From Enterovibrio norvegicus FF-33 (lineage in GTDB: Bacteria > Pseudomonadota > Gammaproteobacteria > Enterobacterales > Vibrionaceae), in the NCBI RefSeq assembly GCF_000286835.2, contig NZ_AJYD02000038.1, positions 518,503 through 582,502 on the forward strand: 64,000 nt of DNA, given 5' to 3'. The translations under genes and the position numbers were made by a program. This document shows, one piece after another, positions 28,327 to 36,105 of this stretch (positions within the stretch are counted from its first letter, which is position 1; each line of letters begins with the position of its first letter). Below the pieces are notes generated by a model. It was not told the DNA's origin and did no database searches. It saw only the letters and a list, made by a program, of their open reading frames with translations.

Positions 28327-29675
28327 GCACTTTCTCCCACTTCATTGGAAGACACAGCTGTAGAAAGCACGATTTGAGCGTCTAGAATTTCATATTGATA
28401 TTGAGGTTGAAGGCGGATTTCACAAAGATAACGCGTTTGATCGGACGCATCTTCAATCAAAGTAATGTCACAAGATTTAAGCGGATAGCGCGCCATGATG
28501 GCATCTTCACCATAATCCACTTCGCTGATGTATTTTTGAATCCAGCGCTCTAGGCTGCGCTTACAATCTGCAGCACTGTCAAAGCTGCCTACTTGGTCTC
28601 GAAGCTGTGCCTTGATGTAATGCCCAAAACGACATGCCATTAAATTGGTTTGCAGCATACCAAGTAGTCGGCTTGCTTCGTCGGGGGCTTGCCATACAGA
28701 CTGATTCGAGAAAAAGCCTTGCTGACTGCTTAAATACAAACTACTGAGAGCGATAAAGCCTTGCTCAGACCAGAACCCATCTTCCTCACTGAATATATCA
28801 ACACGTGCAAACTGGTTTTTCTTTTCGAGCAAAATAGCCCCATGACCTGCGGTTTCATCATAGGCACGTAAGAAACCAAACCAACTAATGCGATCAAATT
28901 CGCGCAATACATTGGCAGCCAGTAAGTAGGCAGGATTGCCCCACAACACAGGCTCAGACAGCGGAACCTCATTAAAAACAAACCCCGCAGGGTAGTTTTG
29001 CCAAGGTAAACGCTGGCTATATTCTGGCAATACCAGATGAAGAAAACGGCTTGATTGGTTTTTACGCAGTAATTGCCATGATCGGTAATCATCGCTATCT
29101 AAAATTCGAGCAATACGTGCGTTGTCATGCATCTGACGCTCAGGCTGATCGCCAAAGAAATACGGGTCGACACCAAGTGCAATTGGACACAATGCCCTCT
29201 CCCCCACTTCAGACAAGAGTTGTAGGGTATAGAGGTCGTCATAATCACTGTCGTCACTAAAATCAGGATGAACGCGATGATCAATCACCAACATACCAAA
29301 AGGCTGACCTCCCGCTGTATCAAGTTCCTGAGAGTAAGTTTTTCTGTAGAGCGTCGATTGAGAAACGTCGAAAGATAGACTCACATCGTTCGCTATTTCC
29401 TGCCAGGTGGCATCAAGCATTTTTACTTTGATGCGTCGCATTGAAACAGGCAGTTCGATTAGGCCTTGTAGCCCTCGCCAACTGGATTCGAGTTTTTTGA
29501 ATTCTGGCTCTTGGATCACCAACGAGAGCTGCTCGCTGATTTTCTCGTCGAGTGCGGAAATAAGCCGAGTAACAGAAGACCTAAACGCATCCAGATCATT
29601 ATCACGTGACGAGGCCAGCAGAGCTTGCCAGTGCTCGCTGTCGTGAGAATTAATAAAGGTTGCGTTATCTGCCAT
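28323..29675 (-). CDS. Second TssC-like sheath protein paralogue
   Basis: 450 residues of the TssC/VipB family, clearly homologous to the neighbouring tssC but diverged. Shared landmarks are ISALDEKISEQLSLVIQEPEF, LESSWRGLQGL, ELDTAGGQPFGMLVIDH and a C-terminal MACRFGHYIKAQLRDQVGSF. It is shorter than tssC by 43 residues, mainly at the N-terminus, where the handshake strand that links sheath subunits lies in true TssC. It may cap the sheath or interact with TssE, which is encoded next; that is inference. A terminator-like hairpin lies between it and tssC. Confidence 0.9.
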   Translation of the reverse strand: MADNATFINSHDSEHWQALLASSRDNDLDAFRSSVTRLISALDEKISEQLSLVIQEPEFKKLESSWRGLQGLIELPVSMRRIKVKMLDATWQEIANDVSLSFDVSQSTLYRKTYSQELDTAGGQPFGMLVIDHRVHPDFSDDSDYDDLYTLQLLSEVGERALCPIALGVDPYFFGDQPERQMHDNARIARILDSDDYRSWQLLRKNQSSRFLHLVLPEYSQRLPWQNYPAGFVFNEVPLSEPVLWGNPAYLLAANVLREFDRISWFGFLRAYDETAGHGAILLEKKNQFARVDIFSEEDGFWSEQGFIALSSLYLSSQQGFFSNQSVWQAPDEASRLLGMLQTNLMACRFGHYIKAQLRDQVGSFDSAADCKRSLERWIQKYISEVDYGEDAIMARYPLKSCDITLIEDASDQTRYLCEIRLQPQYQYEILDAQIVLSTAVSSNEVGESA

Positions 29676-29693
29676 CGGCTATCATCCCTGTTC

Positions 29694-29716
29694 AAAAAGC
29701 GGGGATATTCCCCCGC
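29694..29716 (-). terminator. Attenuator-like hairpin between tssC and its paralogue
   Basis: On the minus strand a GCGGGG / CCCCGC stem with a six-base loop is followed by five T, inside the 49-base gap after tssC. Full termination would silence the rest of the operon, so partial read-through is expected. Confidence 0.55.
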
Positions 29717-29724
29717 CATTTGAG

Positions 29725-31206
29725 TTAGCCTGGAATATTGGCAACCATCCGTAAGGAGGTCGTCAATTCTTCCATTTGTAGCCAAGGACGAAGATAAGCG
29801 ACAGCAGAGTAAGCGCCTGGCTTACCCGCTTGTTCCTGAACGGTCACTTTCGCTTCAACCAAGGGATGACGAGCTTTCGCTTCGTTGCCGATAGCATTTG
29901 GGTTCACATATTGGTGAATCCAAGTATTTAGCTCTTTCTCAACATCGGTCGCTTCAAGGTGTGAACCGATTTTGTCGCGGCCCATCACTTTCAAGAAGTG
30001 TGCGATACGGCTACTTGCCATGGTGTAAGGCAGGCGAGCTGAAATGGCAGCGTTCGCTGTCGCTTCAGGGTCGGTATACGTCTTCGGCTTGTGTGCCGTT
30101 TGCGCGCCCATGAACACACCGTAGTTGGTGTTTTTGTAGTGAACCAACGGCAAGAAACCTAGGTCGCTAAGCTCTTTTTCACGCTCATCAGTTAGGTTAA
30201 CTTCGGTAGGACATTGCTGAAGGAGATCGCCAGCATCGTTCTTGAAAGTAAAGTTAGGAAGGTTTTCCACTTTACCGCCGTTGTCATTACCGCGAATGGC
30301 AGTACACCAGCCGAACTGACGATAGGCATTGGTCAGGTTTAGACCGTAATCGTACGCCGCGTTGCTCCATACGAAGTCGTCTTCAGATTCTGGCACAGCC
30401 GAACCGTCAGCGCCTTTTGCTAGCTCTTCAAACGCAAAAGATTTCACAGGAATTGTGCCTTCGCCGTATGGCAGACGTGCCAACGTTTTAGGTAGCGTAA
30501 GTGCCACATAACGGCTGTCGTCGCTTGCACGGAATGCATTCCAGCTTGCGTAAGCTGGTGAGTCAAAACCGGCAGCAACTGGCTTACCTTCTTGGAACGT
30601 TTGGAACGAATCGAAATCGAACATGCTCGCGTTCGCTGCTGCAACGAATGGGGCATGAGAAGCCGAAGCCACTTCACCCATGTAGCGCAATAGCGCCACA
30701 TCTTCATCGCCATAACCAAACTCATAATCACCAATCAGCGCACCGTAAGGTTGACCACCCGCCGTACCAAACTCTTCTTGGTAAATCATGGTGAAGAAGC
30801 GGCTACGATCGATAGCAGGCGCATCTTCAAATTGCTCTAGCAATTCTTGCTTGGTGTAGTCAGCCAGCTTAATTTTCAGGTCTGGACCCAAATCGCTGTT
30901 CTTCACCAGTTTCTGTAGGCCAAGCCATGTACCTTCGAGCTTTTGAAAATCTTTCTCTTTCATCACAGCTTGTAGCTGCTCGGAGATTTTCTCATCGATG
31001 GCCACAATGGCTTTTTCGATGGTCAACGTCAGGTTTTTATCCCAAGTGACCGTGCCATCAAGCACTTGTGACGTCAGGTTTGAAAGTAACTCTTTGGTTG
31101 TATCTGGTGGTGTTTGCGTCGTTGCAGTAATCGCGCGTTCTAGAAAACTCGCTTGACCTTCCGCCGCTTCTGCACCCGCTTGATTTGCTTGTTGTTCAGT
31201 CGACAT
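29725..31206 (-). CDS. tssC: T6SS sheath protein TssC (VipB)
   Basis: 493 residues, full-length large sheath subunit. Landmarks: IVAIDEKISEQLQAVMKEKDF, LEGTWLGLQKLV, EFGTAGGQPYGALIGDYEFG, RIAHFLKVMGRDKIGS and the C-terminal LRPWLQMEELTTSLRMVANI. With TssB it builds the contractile sheath around the Hcp tube. Its ATG overlaps the tssB stop by one base. Confidence 0.97.
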   Translation of the reverse strand: MSTEQQANQAGAEAAEGQASFLERAITATTQTPPDTTKELLSNLTSQVLDGTVTWDKNLTLTIEKAIVAIDEKISEQLQAVMKEKDFQKLEGTWLGLQKLVKNSDLGPDLKIKLADYTKQELLEQFEDAPAIDRSRFFTMIYQEEFGTAGGQPYGALIGDYEFGYGDEDVALLRYMGEVASASHAPFVAAANASMFDFDSFQTFQEGKPVAAGFDSPAYASWNAFRASDDSRYVALTLPKTLARLPYGEGTIPVKSFAFEELAKGADGSAVPESEDDFVWSNAAYDYGLNLTNAYRQFGWCTAIRGNDNGGKVENLPNFTFKNDAGDLLQQCPTEVNLTDEREKELSDLGFLPLVHYKNTNYGVFMGAQTAHKPKTYTDPEATANAAISARLPYTMASSRIAHFLKVMGRDKIGSHLEATDVEKELNTWIHQYVNPNAIGNEAKARHPLVEAKVTVQEQAGKPGAYSAVAYLRPWLQMEELTTSLRMVANIPG

Positions 31207-31715
31207 TACTCATCTCCTTCCTTCTTCACGCCAAGCTCATCAGCCAACCCTTGGATTGCATCTGTGCTTTGCAGAACTTCTTTCAGAAGGCGCTCAAGAT
31301 CACGAGAGCGGTCTGCTTTGCTCAGCAGGTCTTTTAGCTGGTTACGGGTTTCAACCAATTGTCTCAGCGGATCAATTTGATCAACTAAGCTTTCAGGGTG
31401 AAAGTCGCGCATGGATTGGAAGCTAAGGTTAACTTCGAACTGGCTATCGTCATCAGCCAATTTGTTGTCAACTTTATAGCTAAGTTGCGGATGAACCTGA
31501 GTCATCACTGAATCGAAGTTGTCTTTATCGACGCCAGTAAATTCACGCTCTTCTAAGTCCGTTTTATCAGAGTCAGGTTTGTGGCCAGAGAAATCACCAA
31601 TGACACCGACCACGAAAGGCAGCTCTTTGGTCTCTACAGCCCCATTTGTTTCCACATCATAAGTAATACTGACTCGGTTCTTACTTACACGTTTATGTTG
31701 TGCATTCAGTGCCAT
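31206..31715 (-). CDS. tssB: T6SS sheath protein TssB (VipA)
   Basis: 169 residues, the small sheath subunit. N-terminal KRVSKNRVSITYDVETNG, the VVGVIGDFSGH core and the DVDKDNFDSVM-like region (here GVDKDNFDSVMTQ) identify the family, and the C-terminal helix carries the heptad region bound by ClpV in other species. Coupled to tssC by a one-base overlap. Confidence 0.97.
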   Translation of the reverse strand: MALNAQHKRVSKNRVSITYDVETNGAVETKELPFVVGVIGDFSGHKPDSDKTDLEEREFTGVDKDNFDSVMTQVHPQLSYKVDNKLADDDSQFEVNLSFQSMRDFHPESLVDQIDPLRQLVETRNQLKDLLSKADRSRDLERLLKEVLQSTDAIQGLADELGVKKEGDE

Positions 31716-31748
31716 AACACAATTCCATTTTTAATTTTACGTCACTAA

Positions 31749-31778
31749 GAAAAAGCGCCGACCACAAAGGCAGCGCCT
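31749..31778 (-). terminator. Attenuator-like hairpin after hcp
   Basis: On the minus strand AGGCGCT pairs with GGCGCTT (seven pairs including two G-U) across a 12-base loop, with a T-run at the 3' side. It sits in the 68-base gap between hcp and tssB and could raise Hcp output relative to downstream genes. Confidence 0.45.
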
Positions 31779-31783
31779 ATCGA

Positions 31784-32302
31784 TTACTTAGCACCTGACA
31801 GCAATTTACCTTGAGGTATGTTGTAGGTGACGATGCCGCCATCTTTCAGCTCGCCATCTTCAAGTTCATAGTTATGCTTTTGAGAAATCTCAATGTAAGA
31901 AAGGGCGACTTTCTCCATTGGTTGAGAGCCATCAGTGCCTTCAACGTTGTAAGACACAAGGCGCGCATTGGAGAGCTTAATTTGGAAGTAAACCACGGCA
32001 CCTTGACCACCAGACTCTGGCTTGGTGAACGCGATCTCGACCATCTTTCCTTCTTTACCTGGGTTAAACAGGAAAGACAGTAGATCTTCAGACGCACCAT
32101 CGGCTTGCTTGGTAAAGTTCACTTCAGTGATTGCCACCATGCCTGAGTCAGCGTTATTAGCATTGCCGATATCCATAGCAACGTTGCGCACGCCACCCCA
32201 TTTGTACGAACTGATCGCAAACCAGCCTGTACCTTCCAGCCCTTCAATCGTTGCTCCGCCTTTCACATCCACGCCATCAATGCGCATAAAAATACTAGCC
32301 AT
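31784..32302 (-). CDS. hcp: T6SS tube protein Hcp (TssD)
   Basis: 172 residues, the hexameric ring protein that stacks into the expelled tube. Hcp family features: FMRIDGVDVKGGAT, ISSYKWGG, GKMVEIAFTKPESGGQG and VALSYIEISQKHNYE. No C-terminal toxin domain. It lies directly downstream of tssA. Confidence 0.97.
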   Translation of the reverse strand: MASIFMRIDGVDVKGGATIEGLEGTGWFAISSYKWGGVRNVAMDIGNANNADSGMVAITEVNFTKQADGASEDLLSFLFNPGKEGKMVEIAFTKPESGGQGAVVYFQIKLSNARLVSYNVEGTDGSQPMEKVALSYIEISQKHNYELEDGELKDGGIVTYNIPQGKLLSGAK

Positions 32303-32336
32303 AGTTTTCCCTATTTATTTGTGAACAAATCTATCC

Positions 32337-33692
32337 CTACCAACGTAAACCCGTTGAACCCGAAGAGGATTTACTAGAGCTTTCTTTCGGTGTTTCCTTC
32401 TGATCAGTGTTATGCGAAGCATTTTCCTGAACGGAATTTTGCATCGGCGGAGAAGAAGGACGAGAGGTCTTTACTGAAGTCACCTCAGGCAACACCACTC
32501 TCTCCTCGCTATCTAAGCCAATAAGATTGAAAATTTTGTCTTGATCGTTTTCTCTGCCCACCAGCAGCTCAGTCATGAGTTCTGGCAACGGCATATAGCC
32601 CCAACGAATGGCTTTTTCTAAAAGAAAAGAGACAGGGCTGTGAGGCTCACTGACACGGAAGTACTCCGCCAACTCACGCAGTTGGACGAACGCTTGGTCT
32701 CGGTTCATGTTGTTCATTTTCGCTGCCTCTGAGAAGCTTGCGGTTTCAGACACCGAGACACTGACTTGAGATACCGATTGCTGACTGACTGATTGACGAT
32801 CATTGACGCCAGCCTGTATCTCCATCGATTGGGCATTGTCTTGGCTAGAGGAATTTTGACTATTGGAAGGTTCAGAATGTTCTTTTGTTGGCGTAAGCCC
32901 TGTGAGATAGGTGATCGCACTCTGAGCTTTTGAGATGAGAGACAAAGCGAAGGTGAAATTCACACCTTTAACCAGCATCGGCTGAGTGTGTTTATTGACA
33001 CACTCAGAAACTGACACAAAAAGTTTGGATAGCTGTGCGAGGTTATCGGTACGAGCTTGCACAAGGCTTTTCTGCGACACGAGTGCTTGTGTCGCTTGCT
33101 GGCGTAACTGAGGTGCACCACCTTTATTCTCAGCACTTTGATACTGAAAGAAAGTGATGTTACCAACCAGTGGCAACATGAGAAGCGGCGCATAAAGAAG
33201 ACTGCTGTCTTCACTGTCCCCACATATCTGGAAAAAGGCTTTTACCTTGGCTTCAAATTGCGCTTTTTGGGCTTCATCCCCCTCACCTTTCAACTTGTCT
33301 TGAGGCAAAACGGGATTGAGAGTATCCCAATCATTCTCGACAAGTTCATTTAGCCAAGCGATGAGGTTTGACGCGCCATCAATACTGTTGTCCACGATCA
33401 GCTGAACAGCGAGCATCCATCCGATGAGTTCTATATCCCGACTTTCTGTTTCAAACGTTTTCTTTAGGCTCGCACCCAGTTGCTTCCACGCCTGCAGGTT
33501 CTCATCCTGCAAGTTGTCCAGTTCGGCTTCATCTGGGTTTTGCGCCAGTTTTCTCAGTGCGGTTTGAGCGACATTAAATTCATTTCTTAGCGGCCTGAAC
33601 GTTGCTCGGTCAGTCTTCAGATATTTGCCGCATGGCAGCTCGCTCGAAATAGGACTTGAAAGCGATCGTTTTACGTCTTCCGTGAATATCAT
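32337..33692 (-). CDS. tssA: T6SS assembly protein TssA
   Basis: 451 residues with the ImpA N-terminal domain (about 8-130: SPISSELPCGKYL...; GWMLAVQLIVDNSIDG). A middle helical region and a Ser/Gln-rich linker (about 270-315) precede a C-terminal segment NRDQAFVQLRELAEYFRVSEPHSPVSFLLEKAIRW typical of the short TssA class. It primes baseplate and sheath assembly. First gene of the minus-strand operon; the promoter must lie in the following 510 bases. Confidence 0.93.
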   Translation of the reverse strand: MIFTEDVKRSLSSPISSELPCGKYLKTDRATFRPLRNEFNVAQTALRKLAQNPDEAELDNLQDENLQAWKQLGASLKKTFETESRDIELIGWMLAVQLIVDNSIDGASNLIAWLNELVENDWDTLNPVLPQDKLKGEGDEAQKAQFEAKVKAFFQICGDSEDSSLLYAPLLMLPLVGNITFFQYQSAENKGGAPQLRQQATQALVSQKSLVQARTDNLAQLSKLFVSVSECVNKHTQPMLVKGVNFTFALSLISKAQSAITYLTGLTPTKEHSEPSNSQNSSSQDNAQSMEIQAGVNDRQSVSQQSVSQVSVSVSETASFSEAAKMNNMNRDQAFVQLRELAEYFRVSEPHSPVSFLLEKAIRWGYMPLPELMTELLVGRENDQDKIFNLIGLDSEERVVLPEVTSVKTSRPSSPPMQNSVQENASHNTDQKETPKESSSKSSSGSTGLRW

Positions 33693-34202
33693 ACCTATGG
33701 AATTTCCCTGTATTGCTGCGACATCCTTTCACAACAAAGTCATTTTGCTAAAGTCACGAATCGAACTAGAAGCCTGTAAACACCTACAAATGAAAGGGTT
33801 ACGTTCCAGCGTGATGTGCTTCTAGGTGTTTAACTTGTTTGTTAACTGAGTACATCTTAAATCCAGCTAAAACGCTTCTTAACAAACAAAATTATGTTGA
33901 TATTTGTATTATAAGGTGGAATTTAGTCCAATTTATGAAACATATGAAACGATTAGGTTACAATATATTGATGCATTAGTCACATCTAGGGTCTTTGGTT
34001 TTCGAAAATCCTTCAATTCATCCCGCAAAGCATTTCGTTGTAAAACTTCTGCTCATACTATGAGTTCGACAATCCTTTGGGACTTACAGTGAGTAGCGTT
34101 GTGATTTATAGATATGAAACCCAAACGTAGATTAAGCGTAGGGTTAGCTAGATACTCGACACTAATTATTGATAACATACAGATTAAAAAGGATATTTCT
34201 GC
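33693..34202. other. AT-rich divergent control region between tssA and the CheD/NTAN1-like gene
   Basis: 510 bases without a credible gene. It must carry promoters for the T6SS operon (minus) and the 214-residue protein (plus). I saw no sigma-54 GG-N10-GC pattern and no clear -35/-10 pair. An ATTATA at 33908-33913 could be a minus-strand -10, but its -35 is poor. Base composition is visibly more AT-rich than the flanking genes. Confidence 0.5.
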
Positions 34203-34847
34203 ATGATTACGATTCAAGAAACAGGCAGGTTGTCTAAACCTTTGGACGAAGCAAGAAAAATTCTGATCGTCCCTCAAGGCTATGCAGGATTTTGCTTTGA
34301 ACCAAACAAATTCCCAGACCAAGCCAAAACCGTACTCACCACAACAGGTGTGGGCCCCTGTCATTGCTTGATCATTGTGGAAGATTACTCAGACAGTGTT
34401 GTTTTGTGCCACCTTGACGAGAGTTTCACAAACAACGCATTCGCTCACACCACCCGCCTTTTAGAAATTTTAAGAGATGGCTGTGGCGTAAGTAGCCCTA
34501 AATACAGTCTCTCAATAGCGACCAGCAGCCCAATAAGAGACACGGTATTACGTGGTAGAGAAGTCATTCGGGCTGCCAATGCATTTTGTGGTAGTGATAG
34601 AATGGAAGCACCTCTCGTACACACCGTCTGTGGGCAAACCGACCATGCTTTTACAGTCGGTGATCCAACGACAACACACCATATCGGCGATATAGACCAA
34701 AGTAAGCACTTTGACAGAAGTGATGGCGTGCTGGGTTGGTCTACGTGGCAGAGAATTGGTGGTATGAGCCCAGGTTTAAGCGGGCGAAGAATTCGGTACC
34801 TTCTAAATCCTGATATTACGCCAACGCGTTATATCAAGCCGGTTTAG
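34203..34847 (+). CDS. CheD/NTAN1-like putative deamidase divergent from tssA
   Basis: 214 residues, no signal peptide or membrane segment. I do not recognise the whole protein, but LTTTGVGPCHCLIIVED followed by VVLCHLDE matches the active-site layout of CheD-type glutamine deamidases: T47, C53 and H70 have the same 6- and 17-residue spacings as the CheD Thr-Cys-His triad, with TTGVGPC against CheD-like TLGLGSC. The segment also resembles the CH...THCD core of eukaryotic N-terminal Asn amidase (NTAN1). Residues beyond 110 are unlike CheD. It is transcribed away from tssA, with a weak AAGGAT ribosome site, and ends at a bidirectional terminator. Options are a T6SS effector, a deamidase acting on a T6SS or chemotaxis component, or a hydrolase unrelated to T6SS. 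No immunity gene is adjacent. Confidence 0.6.
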   Translation: MITIQETGRLSKPLDEARKILIVPQGYAGFCFEPNKFPDQAKTVLTTTGVGPCHCLIIVEDYSDSVVLCHLDESFTNNAFAHTTRLLEILRDGCGVSSPKYSLSIATSSPIRDTVLRGREVIRAANAFCGSDRMEAPLVHTVCGQTDHAFTVGDPTTTHHIGDIDQSKHFDRSDGVLGWSTWQRIGGMSPGLSGRRIRYLLNPDITPTRYIKPV

Positions 34848-34941
34848 CGCTTTTCTAAAAGAAGAGAGTAGTAGTAAGTAAGCATCTTCATGACGTGTAG
34901 TGTTACTAGATGATCGCCACACGTAACCATCACGCTTAACG

Positions 34942-34966
34942 AAAAGGAGGCATTTTGCCTCCTTTT
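34942..34966. terminator. Bidirectional terminator between convergent genes
   Basis: Stem AAAAGGAGGCA / TGCCTCCTTTT with a three-base loop and T-runs on both strands, between the deamidase-like gene (+) and the araC-type gene (-). Confidence 0.85.
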
Positions 34967-34999
34967 CTATTATCTATCGTCTAATGGCTACCATCGGAA

Positions 35000-35935
35000 T
35001 TACAGCGCTTGCCCGTCTTTCCACGAGATACAACGGTATCTATCAGCGTTGGTGTCACCCCTCTCAACAATCGCCCGTTTTCTATAAGCTCTAGGGCTGC
35101 ATCTAAACTGCTGCTTGAAGCACTTTGAGAAATAATTGCTATCAGAAAAGCCGCAGTTCTCAGCAATATATTGAATCGTCAAGTCACTACCGCTATCTAA
35201 CAGTTTTACTGCATAGTTAAGTTGAATCTGCTTCAAGTACTGGTTTGGCGATGAATTCATAAATTGTCGAAACAACCTTTCCATCTGACGCTTACTGATA
35301 AATGCTGCTTTGGCGATAGTATCGGTATTGACCTCGGCATCATTGAAATTCTGTTCAATAAATACAAGGGCTCGGCTCAACGCAATCGTGGTCGGTGGTA
35401 AATCACTGCTGCTATCTTGATATATTCGTGCAAGACGAATGACCAATTGTTGCATCGAGCTTGTCAGCATCACCTCAAACGCGGGTTGATATGATTCGTA
35501 TTCTGTCTTAATCACAGTCAGCAAGTGCTCGATTTCAAGCAGTTGTTGTCTATCTAGGGTCAACTTGGCTTTGTATTCAGTGGTTTGCCTAGCAATGGGT
35601 TCTATTTTGAACATTGCCTGGTAGCCCGGTAACTGACGCATAGACGGCAGCTCAAAAAAAGGCCTTTTCGCATCAAACATGAGGTTCACAACTTCAAGCT
35701 TCTTCACATCACTGAAGCCGTGCTCGATATCGCCGTTTATCACAAACACATCGCCTTTGCGTATTGGATACTCGTGATCTGCCACCGTATGTTTTCCACT
35801 TCCGCTTGTGACAAAAAACAACTCCGAAAAATCATGCTTATGTGCCGCGAAATCGCTGTGATGATGGCCATCTAGATAAGCGAATTTTAGGTGGCTATGT
35901 TTTTGATGTGATCTAAGTTGGTAGACGACACTCAT
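35000..35935 (-). CDS. AraC-family transcriptional regulator
   Basis: 311 residues. N-terminal cupin-type sensor domain (DFSELFFVTSGSGKHTVADHE ... GDVFVINGDIEHGF, about 30-75) and C-terminal double-HTH AraC domain (about 200-300: TIAKAAFISKRQMERLFRQF and IQYIAENCGFSDSNYFSKCF). Such regulators usually bind a sugar and control a neighbouring catabolic gene. It is divergent from the GH3 glycosidase with 164-170 bases between starts, so that gene is the probable target. An AAGGAA ribosome site precedes ATG 35935. Confidence 0.92.
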   Translation of the reverse strand: MSVVYQLRSHQKHSHLKFAYLDGHHHSDFAAHKHDFSELFFVTSGSGKHTVADHEYPIRKGDVFVINGDIEHGFSDVKKLEVVNLMFDAKRPFFELPSMRQLPGYQAMFKIEPIARQTTEYKAKLTLDRQQLLEIEHLLTVIKTEYESYQPAFEVMLTSSMQQLVIRLARIYQDSSSDLPPTTIALSRALVFIEQNFNDAEVNTDTIAKAAFISKRQMERLFRQFMNSSPNQYLKQIQLNYAVKLLDSGSDLTIQYIAENCGFSDSNYFSKCFKQQFRCSPRAYRKRAIVERGDTNADRYRCISWKDGQAL

Positions 35936-36105
35936 GTCGCTCGATTCCTTTTATTGGTCGCCATATTGGTAGTTTCACGCACTCCGCAAGTATACTATTT
36001 CTCATCAATAACGTGAATTTTCACTCTTGTTTTCAACGACATTATCCCGCTAATTGCCATACTGATAATGACGATAGCAAGACTAAAACGGTTGTGTGAT
36101 TGTAT

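Noticed and set aside
33904-34092. Possible 62-aa protein in the tssA upstream region
   Set aside because: No ATG start with a ribosome site, AT-rich and no recognisable feature; treated as control region.
33693-34202. Sigma-54 promoter for the T6SS operon
   Set aside because: No GG-N10-GC arrangement was found; a TGGAAT...TTGCT near 33709 has the wrong spacing.
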